Shown: positions 1 to 9,719 of the stretch, piece after piece | Position numbering within the stretch: position 1 is the first letter of the stretch | How the letters are laid out: each line of letters starts with the position of its first letter | Origin: Ashinkailepas kermadecensis | Lineage: Eukaryota > Arthropoda > Thecostraca > Neolepadidae | DNA length: 64,000 nt | Direction of reading: 5' to 3' | Assembly: GCA_034440615.1 (NCBI GenBank) | Contig: JAOTOM010004745.1 | Coordinates: 367,501 to 431,500 of the forward strand | Made by a program: the position numbers and the translations under genes | Notes under the pieces: model-generated | The model's input: only the letters and a program-made list of their open reading frames with translations | Database searches by the model: none | Told to the model about the DNA's origin: nothing

Positions 1-232
1 ATTTTGAAGGGCAATCCGAATCGTCGGATTCCGAAGCAATCCGAAGAGCCCGCCTTCGGACGAATATCAAACTCTATGTCAATATAAATATGTCGCTAAT
101 TTGATGAACGTAAAGTTCAGTTACAAAAATCCCAGAATCTCAGTCTAATTTGAAGCTGCAATGGACAATTATGACGCAAGTGAGACATTTGTGGTGCAAT
201 TGCGCACGGTATTTAATCCAGTGGCCAAACTC
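1..232. other. Flank of LINE copy 1, no gene
   Basis: AT-rich sequence with no open frame or recognisable repeat. It abuts the 3' end of the minus-strand LINE at about 233. Confidence 0.5.
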
Positions 233-264
233 ATAAAGACATAAAAGATCAGTGCAACTATGAG

Positions 265-2343
265 TCACAAGGGCCCTTCTTGGATGCACTCTGTACACTG
301 AACCAGTTTTTCCACCAAATGCGACAATAAACTCTCCCTGAAATACAGAAAAACAAGCCCCCTATTCTTATAATGATTGTCTTTGCTGTTTTTAAAGATG
401 TTCAATGTGTTGCTACTGACAATAGTTTCTGGCAGCTGGTTCCAGTGTTCTACTACCCTGTTGGTGAAGAAAGACTGTCTTAACCTTGTCCTGCTGTGAT
501 TAACTTTAATTTTGAATTGATGACCTCTAATTGCATCATTTCTGTTAAATTCAAACAGTTCCCTGAGATAGCCCTGTTCCTGACCATGAACAAATTTAAA
601 GACCTCGATGAGATCTCCTCTCAGCCTTCTATATCTAAGTGAAAACATATTTAGTTTCTTCAATCTTTCCTCATGTGCCAGGTTGCCTATGCCATTCACC
701 ATTTTCGTTGCCCTCTTTTGTACTCTCTCTAAAAGCCAACAATCTTTTTCATAACTAGGGGACCAAGCTTGGACACCGTATTCCAAATGTGGCCTGACAT
801 ATGCACAGCAAAGCTTCCTGATGACTTCCTCACTTTTGTATGATACATTCCTATTTATTGCCCCAAGCATTCTTAGTGCCTTCTTCCTGGCTTCTTTGGT
901 CTGTTCTGATGCCCCCAATTTTGTGTTAAAAATAACACCTAAGTCCTTCTCCCGCTGAGTCACAGATAGTACTTGGCCTTCCATCAAGTACGGAGCCTTG
1001 ATATGCTGCCTACCTACATGCATGATTTTGCACTTATCAAAATTAAATTTCATTTGCCATTTTTCGGACCACTTCACAAGCTCGTCTAAGTCTTTCTGCA
1101 GCAAGACCTGCTCATTGTGCCCTGTTATTGCCGTAAAGATCTTCAAATCATCCGCAAATTTCAAAACCTTACTGCTTAGGCCACTTTCAATGTTATTTAC
1201 AAACACAATGAACAAAAGTGGTCCCAGTACTGACCCCTGGGGGACTCCACTAAGAACATTTTGCCATGATGACTTCGTACCATTTAGCATCACTCTCTGC
1301 TGTCTATCTGAAAGCCACAACTCTATCCATTTTAGGATGTTACCTGCAATACCATGGACCTGAAGCTGCATCATTAACCGTTTATGAGGTACCTTGTCAA
1401 AGGCTTTGCCAAAGTCAAGATATGCTACATCAACCTGATTTCCCGGATCAAATTGTTCTGTAGCAAAATTAAAAAAGTCCAAGAGATTTGTGAGACACGA
1501 TCGCCCTTTTCTAAACCCATGTTGAGTATCTTGAATCAATCTGTTTCCTTCCAGAAAACTAACTATTATATCCTTGATAATTGATTCAAGTACCTTGCAG
1601 ACTAGGGATGTGAGGCTTACTGGCCTATAGTTTTCAACTTTCCCTCTTTCTCCTTTCTTGAAAATAGGAACTACATTTGCCCTTTTCCAATCTGTTCGAA
1701 TTTCATTTTGTGAAACTGATCTACGAAATATTATACTAAGTGGAATTGCCAGTTCCTTTTCAGCTTCCCGCAATACCCTAGCATAAATTCCATCAGGTCC
1801 TGCTGCCTTGTTTGGCTTTATTTTCCTGATATAATTCAAAACAACATCACTATCAATGAAATCAACATCATGTAACTGATCACCTGTCACTGAGCTGTGG
1901 TTCACAGTTGGCATATTAGTCACATCCTCCAACGTAAACACTGATTTAAACTGCTTGCTCAGTTCCTCAACCATTTCACCATCCTCACTCAACATAATCC
2001 CATTTACTTCCAGTGGACCAATGGTGCTTGAAACTTTACTTAGCTTGTAGAAACTAAAGAACTTTTTACTGTCGCCATTACAGTTCCTAGCCAAATCCAA
2101 TTCTTTTGCTCGCTTTGCTGCTCTGGTTTTCTGCTTCACAGCGTCTCTAGCTTTTTGATACAACCTTAGATTTACTATATTTGAAGCTTCCTTAAATACT
2201 CTAAATGCATCTTTCTTAGCCTTAATTGCTTTTGTCAAATCTGGTGTAAGCCATGCTGGCTTTCCTACCCTTCTTTTGCGCCTTTGCCTTTGGGGACATG
2301 TATAATCTGAATTTCCTTCTAGTAAGATTTTAACTTTTCCCAC
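265..2343 (-). pseudogene. LINE ORF2, reverse transcriptase part (copy 1)
   Basis: This 692-codon frame covers the ORF2 linker and the complete RT. Family blocks include KAAGPDGIY (about residue 179), NYRPVSLTS (239), QHGFRKGRSC (274), YLDFGKAFDKVPH (308), GVPQGSVLGPLLF (366) and the catalytic FADD at 396-399. The C-terminal region (AYVRPHLEYGVQAWSP, HWNQLP) is typical of CR1/Jockey-superfamily ORF2. The first dozen or so codons are not native because they precede the frame displacement near 2293. After that the frame is open to the end, so loss of coding capacity is recent or limited to the domain junction. Confidence 0.9.
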
Positions 2344-3329
2344 ATTTCACAGGCATTTAAATCGGAGAATTCTTCTTCCCATTTTATGGCACTTAAAGCC
2401 GCTCTCATGCAGTCAAAGTCTGCCCTGTTAAAATTTGGAACCTTTGCCAAATTATCCTTAATTGTCCCTGCTACATGTGCCTTGAATCTCACTATGTTAT
2501 GGTCACTTCTTCCCAGAGTTTCTCCTACAGTCAAGTCTTGAACTAAATCACTTAAATCCGAGAATACAAGGTCCAAGAATGAGCCCTGCCTAGTTGGTTC
2601 TGTTACAAACTGGTGTAAGAACAGGTCCTCTTCAAGGCATTTCCTAAACATTTTACATCCTGGGGAGCCAACACCAACATTTTCATATCCTTTTAGATTA
2701 AAGTCACCAAGAATAAGGCATTTCCTCTGAAAGTTTCTACTGATTTCCTGACAAATCACCTTATCGATCTCGAGTTGCTGAGAATGTGGCAAGGTTCCTG
2801 ATCGGTACAAAGCTCCTATTCTCAGTTTATCGCTGTTGCCTTTTCCCACAGCAACTTCAAGCCAAATGGACTCCACAGACACATTTCTTACCCCATCTGC
2901 TACTTTTTGAGAACTGAATAAGCTATTCACATAGAGCATTACACCACCCACTTTCACTGCTGGACCCCTATTGCATGAAAACATATTGTATCCCTGGATC
3001 TCATAGTCCTGCAAGTTATCCCCAAAATACCCCTCACTGACCCATGTCTCAGTAATGCAAACAAAATCTGGTTCCTCCTCAGCAACATAACACTTGAACT
3101 CGTCAAATTTGGATCGAATACTCGGAGCATTAAGCATCATACACTTAAGAAAAGTTCCATAACCATCTTTGGTATTTACATGTTGAGTAGCTCTATCATC
3201 TCTGGATGAGCCACCACTCTGCCCCCTTGATCTACTGCCATCCCTATTTGCTGACTGTGAGGTTCTATTGCCTATGCTGTCACTATTGGCATATCCATGA
3301 GATGGTAATGCCACTTCTTCCCTCCCCAC
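2319..3329 (-). pseudogene. LINE ORF2, endonuclease part (copy 1)
   Basis: This 336-codon frame is the N-terminal part of ORF2, an apurinic/apyrimidinic-type endonuclease. Visible blocks in order are MMLNAPSIRSK, FVCITETW, IGALYRSG, LILGDFNLKG (catalytic Asp/Asn), LDLVFSDL and GRSDHNIV (catalytic Asp/His). The frame nominally opens with GTG at 3327-3329; the first ATG in frame is that of the MMLNA block, so the true start is uncertain. It ends at an in-frame TAG (2319-2321) where copy 3 reads Leu. The frame that continues into the RT is displaced, so the protein is split. The endonuclease would nick target DNA for target-primed reverse transcription. Confidence 0.85.
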
Positions 3330-3337
3330 CCCATTAT

Positions 3338-3838
3338 CTAGTTTCCCTGAAGGACATGCTCATATACCTTACTTAACACTTGCACCCCCTTCTCGGAGAA
3401 GTGCAGGCCGTCCCTTTGATAGAGGTCCCATGAGCCATAAAACCTGCACCACTTGTCAACAAAGGTCAAACCTAACTCATTGCAGAGCCTACCTACCCTG
3501 ACATTGGCTGCCAGTGCCCTAGAGCTCCACTCAGGGGAGACTCCAGCCCTGGGCAGAATAGCCGTCACAATAACTCTGCTTTCGCTTTGATTCAGGGTGG
3601 CCAGAAGGGCCCTGTAGTCCTGCAGCAGCTCCTCACTCCTAGCAGGACCTATGTTATTCACTCCTACCTGCACTACAACTGCACTAAACTGGTTCTCACT
3701 TGTGGCCTGTGCCACCACTGGGACCAGGTCTTTGACCTTGGCACCAGGCCTGGTGATGCACCTCCTGCCTCTACGACCTTTGCAGAATACCCTATCTAAA
3801 TGCCGCACACGAGAGTCTCCTACAACTAGCACTTTCTC
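3338..3838 (-). pseudogene. LINE ORF1 fragment, SGNH hydrolase-like domain
   Basis: The frame (open from 4003) becomes LINE-like at residue 57, KVLVVGDSRV. Three SGNH-family signatures are visible: GDSRV (block I, nucleophile Ser), GVNNIG (block III, Asn) and DGLHFSEKG near the C-terminus (block V, Asp/His). ORF1 of CR1/L2-type LINEs often carries an esterase domain of this type, thought to help ribonucleoprotein formation. The first 56 residues of the open frame do not match copy 3 and are probably flanking DNA. The C-terminal part ends with a TAG just upstream of ORF2, as in copy 3. Confidence 0.75.
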
Positions 3839-3842
3839 ATGC

Positions 3843-6384
3843 GACGTCGTGCGGCTTGGTCTTGTGTACTTCACACCTTCTGATGTATTTGCAGATTGGT
3901 GTGATTTTAAATAGTGAATAAATAGCTTGCTGATATTTAATTCCCAAAGGAACAGTAGATCAAGAAGTTGGTAGATAAGCTGCAACAAGTCCAGTGCATG
4001 CATTTTTCCGATTTGTGCTCAGGGTTTCTATATTAATACCGAATAAATGCCATATTTGTCTTCAAGAAGAGCTGTTTTTAGTTTACTTTTATTAATATTT
4101 TCTTTCCACTGCACATAGTGCTTTTTCTCCCCAGGATTGGGGCACCTGATGTTGCCTTTCCGTCCGCACACCTTTTTGGATAAATTTGCAGTTGAAGGTG
4201 GTTTCCGATTTCTTTGAATTTCTTTTTTTAATGCAATGTTTATGAAGTTGCTGAACATAATGTGACCACTCATATCCTGTGCAAATGCATATTTTTGGTA
4301 TTGTTGTGCTCTTAGGTGGTAACAAGATAAGTTTTTACACACATGTGCCTCCATAAAGGAAAGAAATAGGTTAGGTGTGGCTAGATTAGGTCAATTTAAG
4401 TGTTTAAGTTTGATTTTTTTCCATTAAAAAAATCCCCCAAAATTGGAAATTGTTTTTTCTTCAAAAGCAGGTGATGTTAAGTTAGGTTCGGTGAGGTTAG
4501 GTTTTTAAATATGAAAATTTCCAGAAAATATATTGCTTCACCTTGCAAGCAAATAAATTGTTTTTGTTTTTTTTCGGGGGGGTCGTTCTCCAGAGGGAGG
4601 TCAGGCTAGGTTTGGTAGGTCATGTTGCATTTTTTGTGTTACTTTACTCACTACCTGAAAAATAAGCATTTGCACAGCAAGTGAGTGATCCCATCGTCTT
4701 AGTCAGATTCATAAACATTTCATTGGAATGACAAATTCCAAGAATTTTTAAAACACCTTAAAGCACAAAAATTTACCTACTTTTCAATTGGGAGACAAAA
4801 TAACACCCAAAAAGGGGCTTGGAGTTGGGTGACATAGCATGAAAAATAATGTTCAAAATATAGAAAAAGATGTAACATAACCTTACCTGACCTAGGCTAA
4901 CCCTCCATGCAAGAAAGGAAATTCTTATTTTTTGTTAGCAATTGAAAATGTCCAAACAATACTAGACTAAGATAGCCTAAGCTAAGCTAAGCTAGCCTGA
5001 ACTGTTTTTGAAGAAAAAATATCAAATTTTGTGTCGAAAAATGTTCCAACTGACACTAAAGCCTAACCTATCATAACCTAACCAAACCTAGCCCCTTTGT
5101 ATGATTCATGGAGGTAAAATGTGTGTAAAACTTGTCTTGTGGCTACCTTAAACTGCAATGATGCCCCTTTTTGTACTACATGGTGCACATGATTAACCTC
5201 CAGTTGCATGCTACATGCCTTGCACTTATTGCTTCACAAAGGGCAATAACATTTTGCAAGTGTTATATTTTCAGGAATGGAATCGTGGGCTGATACCATT
5301 AGGTTACCTGATGGTAACCTAAAACCTAAAACCTATCTACCTGGCCTAACTCCCAGTTACCAATTTGCAGGCCATATCTACATCATTGATGTTAACAGAT
5401 ATGATAAAGTAATAGAAATGAGTAGAAATGAATGGAAGTGATTTTTGATGTAATTTGAATCAATTTGATGTTCATTTCATTGGAAAATGACAAATTTTCA
5501 TGATCGATGCAGGTGAAGTTAAAGTACTTATATCTCAATGGGTGGTCAGTTCGCTAATAAGACAGCAAATTCACTCAAATAACACTCAAAAACACCCGGT
5601 GGCCCATTCTTTTTTTTCAAGTTTAAAATCGCAGACAATGCTTTCTTGAATCATGCTTAAAGTCGATGAAGGAAATGTATTGCTAACACTTGTAAAGTAC
5701 TGATGTATGCAAAGTTTAACTCACATTTGTAGGGTACTGATGTTTGTATGTAAAATAAAGCTCACTATTCTTAATAGCATGGGAAGTGAGATGCCATATA
5801 CTAGATGCACACCAACCCCACTACCATGTTGGTGTGTTCAAGATCGATTCAAGCCATTACGCTCTCCATCGGGTTTGAACTGAGTTCACCCAAAATTGGC
5901 AAGTCTACACTAACCTAACCTAGCCTAGCCTAGCCTAGCTTAGCCTAACCTAGCCTAACCTAAACTAACCTAACTAAACCTAACCAAACCTAAGCCGATT
6001 CGGCGCAACCCGTTCTCCCATCACATCGGTGTCGCTCATGTGCAGCACATTGACTCGATCGCACCGAAATTGTGCCCAAAGGGTAGCCAACACTGTGGGC
6101 TTTCACGTAGTGTGACACATCCCTCATTCCCTGCGATGTTAGCCGAGCCGGGCGCCAATATGAAGGCGATCGCGTTTTTCGTCGGGATAAGTCGCAGCCC
6201 CATGTTAAACAGGAGTGGAGGTGTTGCTCGAATATGAGCGCATGGCACGCGCTACGCTTCGCCCATCCCTACAAATTGTACATTGCCGGATAGCCCATGT
6301 GACGGGCTATCAGTCCACCAAACTTGATAGCTCTAGTGTGCGGCGTTCTCGGCTTGCAGGTGCCCAACTCAAAACAGATGCACG
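3843..6384. other. Spacer with dispersed TTAGG-like sequence, no gene
   Basis: No supported gene. From about 4365 to 5100 and 5880 to 5996 there are many copies of TTAGG/CCTAA-type pentamers in degenerate form (for example gaggttaggt, cctaacctag). The same kind of sequence recurs at 62580-62790 and 29880-29930. A frame on the minus strand at 4028-4354 (108 codons) resembles nothing I know and lacks support. Confidence 0.5.
5911..5994. repeat. Degenerate CCTAA/CCTAG pentamer repeat
   Basis: About 16 near-consecutive pentamers, CCTAA alternating with CCTAG. The unit equals the arthropod telomeric motif (TTAGG on the other strand). The array is short and imperfect, so it is an interstitial repeat, not a telomere. 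Confidence 0.7.
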
Positions 6385-6728
6385 TGTAGTAACTCGTGCT
6401 CTGACAGCACAAGCGTGTCACGCGCCGAACATTGTTATGCGCCTGCGCAGAGACGCCCGGCAACTGGCCGCTCGCCAGTATCGCCCGTGACCTCGCTCAG
6501 GTCATTGCGCATGCGCAAGGGCCGCGCCTGCCGAACCGCACTCGGACACGTCCGCAGTTACTGGATATAACGTGACATGGAAACTGCTCGGAACTGGTAC
6601 TCTCGGATTCGCACTCTCGCACTCTGGTTCTCGCTGTCGCCGCCCGATATACGTACCGACAAGTTACGGATCTTTGGAGCTCGCCAACGGACACGTCTTA
6701 AGAAAACGTAGCCATACAAGCCGCTACA
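6385..6728 (+). repeat. 5' LTR
   Basis: 344 bp, TGTAG...CTACA. It matches the 3' LTR except at three sites (in gctctgac versus gccctgac, gcagtta versus gcggtta, and ctggatat versus ctgtatat). The third change alters the TATA-like element: the 3' LTR has TATATAA at 8519-8525, while this copy has GGATATAA. Confidence 0.93.
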
Positions 6729-6750
6729 TTTGGTGACCCCGACGTGATCC
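6729..6750 (+). other. Probable primer-binding site
   Basis: The sequence tttggtgaccccgacgtgat directly follows the 5' LTR. TGG within a few bases of the LTR end is the usual start of a tRNA-3'-end complementary primer site in LTR retroelements. The tRNA was not identified. Confidence 0.6.
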
Positions 6751-6773
6751 CAGACAACGGCCTGTCATCAAGC

Positions 6774-8243
6774 ATGGACAGAGGAATCGGTGAGGCTTCA
6801 TCTGCGGCAGCTGAGCAGTCGGAGCCCCGACCACCGTCCGGCCGACAGTTTGCGGCGTTCAGATTGCCGCCATTCTCCGCCGAAGAGACCGACCTGTGGC
6901 TAGCCCAGGTCGACTGTGCATACCGCGTGGCTGGCATCAGCGACGAGACAGTGAAGTTTGACCTGCTGGTGGCCAACCTCCCGCTACCGGTCGCCACACA
7001 GGTGAGAGATATCATCATCACTCAGCCTACAAGCTACTGTGCGCTAACGGCGGCCCTGCGAAACCGGTTGGCGCACTCCCGGGCCACCCGCCTGGAGGCT
7101 CTCCTGAGGCATCAGCAGCTGGGCGACCAGAAGCCATCGCAGCTGCTTCTGAGGATGCGCTCTGAGCTGGGCGCCGCAGGGGATGGACCGCAGGACAGCG
7201 AGCTGCTCAGGACGTTGTTCCTGCAGCGGCTGCCACAAGTGGCCCGAGCAGCGCTGGCCCTCCTCCCGGAAGACACGCCTTTAAGTACGCTGGCCACAGC
7301 CGCAGACAGGTTTCTGGAGGCTTCTGCTCCCAGCTTGGTGGCAACAGTCGGCGCAACCTGCCCGCCTGTTCCGCCTGCTCCGGCCACGGCGATGTCATCA
7401 GACGCCAGCACGCTGACTGCCGCCGTCGGTCGCCTGGAGACAGCTCTCAGCGACCGACCGGGAGCAAGGACGGATGACTGTCGCTCCTGGTCTCGCCAAC
7501 GGAACCAGCGTTCCCGATCACGACCACGACAACAACAGGCGCAGCACCGTCAGCTGTGCTACTATCATCGGCGATTCGGCGCGGATGCTCGTCGATGCGC
7601 CGCACCCTGCGCCCACGGCCGATGGAAAACGGGACGGCCCAAGGAAGCAGGCGCCGCCCACAGACCCGGCACGCCTGACGCCACTCCTGCACGTCGCCGA
7701 CGCAGACCTCACTCTCCTGGTCGACACAGGGGCACAGGCCAGCGTGCTGGCCCCAGTCCAACTGCCGGCGGGCTGCAAGGTGGACACGGCAGCTGCTCCA
7801 CGTCTGACAGCCGCCGACTGCATCATCATCACGACGCTGGGGTACGCCGACTACACCGTGATGCCACAAGACCGTTACTCTCCTGCCGGTATGACGGACC
7901 GTACAAGGTCCTCAACCGCACGGACAAGACGATGGCCCTGGACCGTGGTCACCGCCAGGACGTGGTCTCCATTGACCGCGTCAAGCGAGCGCACCTAGAG
8001 CCGGAGCCGGAGGCGTCGACAGCGACCGCTGTGCCTCCGCATACCTCGCGGTATCGGCCGGTGCCGCTGCTGGGACCCCAGCCACTGCTGCCTGGACCCT
8101 CGTCACACATTGGACGCGAGCCAGCCCCTGGGCCGGTGGCGTCCCCAGCCGCTCCCACGACACCACTCCGGTCCTGTTTACGGACCCGCTCTGGTCGCGC
8201 AGTGCGCCCGCCTCTTCGATACGGTGTCCAGTTTGTAGTGTAA
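6774..8243 (+). CDS. Gag fused in frame to an integrase C-terminal tail
   Basis: Intact frame of 489 codons from the ATG at 6774. The open frame extends to 6744, but a GTG there lies in the primer-binding region, so the ATG is preferred. The N-terminal half is a gypsy-type Gag: FRLPPFSAEETDLWLAQVD, then KFDLLVANLPLPVATQVRD and LGDQKPSQLLLRMR, a capsid-like alpha-helical region common in arthropod Ty3/gypsy elements. Next is a basic, Cys/His-containing stretch (CYYHRRFGADARRCAAPC) at the nucleocapsid position. The last third contains YDGPYKVLNRTDKTMALD and VVSIDRVKRAHLEPE, the tail that follows the integrase core in gypsy Pol, normally in another frame. The fusion comes from an internal deletion with its junction near 7840-7885. 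The fused frame has no stop. Whether it is translated and packaged is inference. Confidence 0.8.
   Translation: MDRGIGEASSAAAEQSEPRPPSGRQFAAFRLPPFSAEETDLWLAQVDCAYRVAGISDETVKFDLLVANLPLPVATQVRDIIITQPTSYCALTAALRNRLAHSRATRLEALLRHQQLGDQKPSQLLLRMRSELGAAGDGPQDSELLRTLFLQRLPQVARAALALLPEDTPLSTLATAADRFLEASAPSLVATVGATCPPVPPAPATAMSSDASTLTAAVGRLETALSDRPGARTDDCRSWSRQRNQRSRSRPRQQQAQHRQLCYYHRRFGADARRCAAPCAHGRWKTGRPKEAGAAHRPGTPDATPARRRRRPHSPGRHRGTGQRAGPSPTAGGLQGGHGSCSTSDSRRLHHHHDAGVRRLHRDATRPLLSCRYDGPYKVLNRTDKTMALDRGHRQDVVSIDRVKRAHLEPEPEASTATAVPPHTSRYRPVPLLGPQPLLPGPSSHIGREPAPGPVASPAAPTTPLRSCLRTRSGRAVRPPLRYGVQFVV
7680..7840 (+). pseudogene. Retroviral-type aspartic protease remnant
   Basis: In the frame shifted relative to gag (open 7474-7998) the sequence reads LLHVADADLTLLVDTGAQAS, with the D-T-G-A catalytic signature of retropepsins followed by SVLAP. 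The family then expects about 60 further residues, but after RLTAAD the sequence runs into unrelated residues and then integrase-tail DNA. Only the N-terminal half of the protease survives. It overlaps the fused gag frame, as expected if pol was originally reached by frameshifting. Confidence 0.65.
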
Positions 8244-8326
8244 TCTTGTTGACCTGTAAACGTGCACTGTGCCCTTCGGAGCATGCTGCTCCTATCGTTT
8301 TTTTTCGACTCGGCTTCACGCGCCGG

Positions 8327-8339
8327 TCTGGGGGAGGCA
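8327..8339 (+). other. Polypurine tract
   Basis: The purine-rich run ctgggggaggca lies immediately upstream of the 3' LTR start at 8340, the position used to prime plus-strand synthesis. Confidence 0.7.
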
Positions 8340-8683
8340 TGTAGTAACTCGTGCCCTGACAGCACAAGCGTGTCACGCGCCGAACATTGTTATGCGCCTG
8401 CGCAGAGACGCCCGGCAACTGGCCGCTCGCCAGTATCGCCCGTGACCTCGCTCAGGTCATTGCGCATGCGCAAGGGCCGCGCCTGCCGAACCGCACTCGG
8501 ACACGTCCGCGGTTACTGTATATAACGTGACATGGAAACTGCTCGGAACTGGTACTCTCGGATTCGCACTCTCGCACTCTGGTTCTCGCTGTCGCCGCCC
8601 GATATACGTACCGACAAGTTACGGATCTTTGGAGCTCGCCAACGGACACGTCTTAAGAAAACGTAGCCATACAAGCCGCTACA
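8340..8683 (+). repeat. 3' LTR
   Basis: 344 bp, TGTAG...CTACA, about 99 percent identical to the 5' LTR by eye. It contains TATATAA at 8519-8525 as a candidate core promoter. Confidence 0.93.
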
Positions 8684-8970
8684 CACGCGCCTGGCTGTCG
8701 CACGGTACGCACAAAAGCACGCAGTTCCCTATGGGGCGCGTGTTTCCACAAAGTTTCACATTCGTGCGACCTGTGGTATATGCTGTGGCCCTGACTAACT
8801 GATCTCGACATGACCCCAGTTGACTGTACGTGGCACGTGTCCACGTGACACGCGCAACCCGAAACCACCGCCATAGTCTGTCCCCCGAACCGGCGCATCA
8901 GTGTGAAAATTTGAGCAAAATCCGCCCGGCCGTTTTGGCACAGCATGCGTCGAAGCGGCACATACACACA

Positions 8971-9024
<54 letters not shown>

Positions 9025-9719
9025 CGCACACACGGACAAACATTTATCGACAACTTTAGAAAACCGACCGCCATGTATTCAATCTCCGATACAGATTTCT
9101 CGTGACATAGTCACTCGAAATCCCATCTACGATTTTGAATAATGGCTCATTTATGGGCAAAATGTTGTGCAGCAGATTCCCTGCATTGTTGTTACTTGAT
9201 TTATCAGTTGTTTGCAAATTTACTTATGAGTGAATCCATAACATTCCCACTAGAGTCTAAAACTATATCATACCCTCACTTTTATACTGTATATCACAGG
9301 AACCCATCTCGATTCTACTACTAACTCAGGGCACCATAGAAGTCAATTAATGAAAGTGTTATTTCATTATCTGCATTGTTAACGTACACAGAAAGAAGTC
9401 CTTTGAACCATATGCTACGTTCTTCAGTGTTGCTCCATCCACCTCCAACTTCAACCCTGACCAAACTTCAGGAGCGCATCCATCTCCGAAGCAGCCTGTG
9501 GAAGAAGGTATGTATAGCAGCAAAAGTATTATGATCTGAATGTCATGGTATCTCTGTTGCCCTGTTTCCCCCTGTTGCCATTGTGTCCATCCTTGCCTAT
9601 CCATGCAGCAGGTGTTTGACTTTCCTCAAATTATCTGGAGAACTTGGAAGTTGAAATCACATGTGAGTGATGAAACATATGAGCTATTCCTGGATGTTTA
9701 TGTGCAGCATTGCATGGCA
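8684..9719. other. Spacer with (CA)n microsatellite, no gene
   Basis: A (CA)n tract of about 75 bp lies at 8965-9035. The remainder shows no supported gene. The sequence from 9712 to 9719 is the left target duplication of the next element. Confidence 0.6.

Larger units (their letters stand above)
233..3842 (-). mobile_element. CR1-like non-LTR retrotransposon, copy 1 (5'-truncated)
   Basis: Read on the minus strand this holds the end of ORF1 (SGNH/esterase-like domain), an apurinic-type endonuclease and a reverse transcriptase, followed by a short 3' UTR. The UTR ends with TTTATG-type octamers near 233-262, as CR1-type LINEs end in short direct repeats. Similarity to copy 3 (52.3-57.2 kb) starts abruptly at about 3842 inside ORF1, so the copy is 5'-truncated or recombinant. 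ORF2 carries a TAG codon at 2319-2321 and a one-base deletion near 2293-2296 relative to copy 3, so it is probably inactive. No target-site duplication was found. Assignment to the CR1/L2 group rests on ORF1 architecture and RT sequence; the exact clade is inference. Confidence 0.85.
6385..8683 (+). mobile_element. Compact Ty3/gypsy LTR retrotransposon with deleted pol
   Basis: Two 344-bp LTRs (6385-6728 and 8340-8683) begin TGTAG and end CTACA, and differ at three positions that I can see. The element is flanked by a 4-bp target duplication CACG (6381-6384 and 8684-8687). A primer-binding-like sequence follows the 5' LTR and a purine-rich tract precedes the 3' LTR. Inside is one frame joining a gypsy-type gag to the C-terminal tail of an integrase. 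Most of protease, all RT/RNase H and the integrase core are missing. The whole element is only 2.3 kb. It would depend on enzymes from a relative. Its base composition (GC-rich) contrasts with the AT-rich neighbourhood, consistent with a young insertion. Confidence 0.92.

Noticed and set aside
4028..4354. 108-codon minus-strand frame upstream of LINE copy 1
   Set aside because: No recognisable motif and not conserved with the other LINE copies.
5911..5994. Telomere or subtelomere
   Set aside because: Pentamers are few, degenerate and interstitial, and similar patches occur throughout the window.
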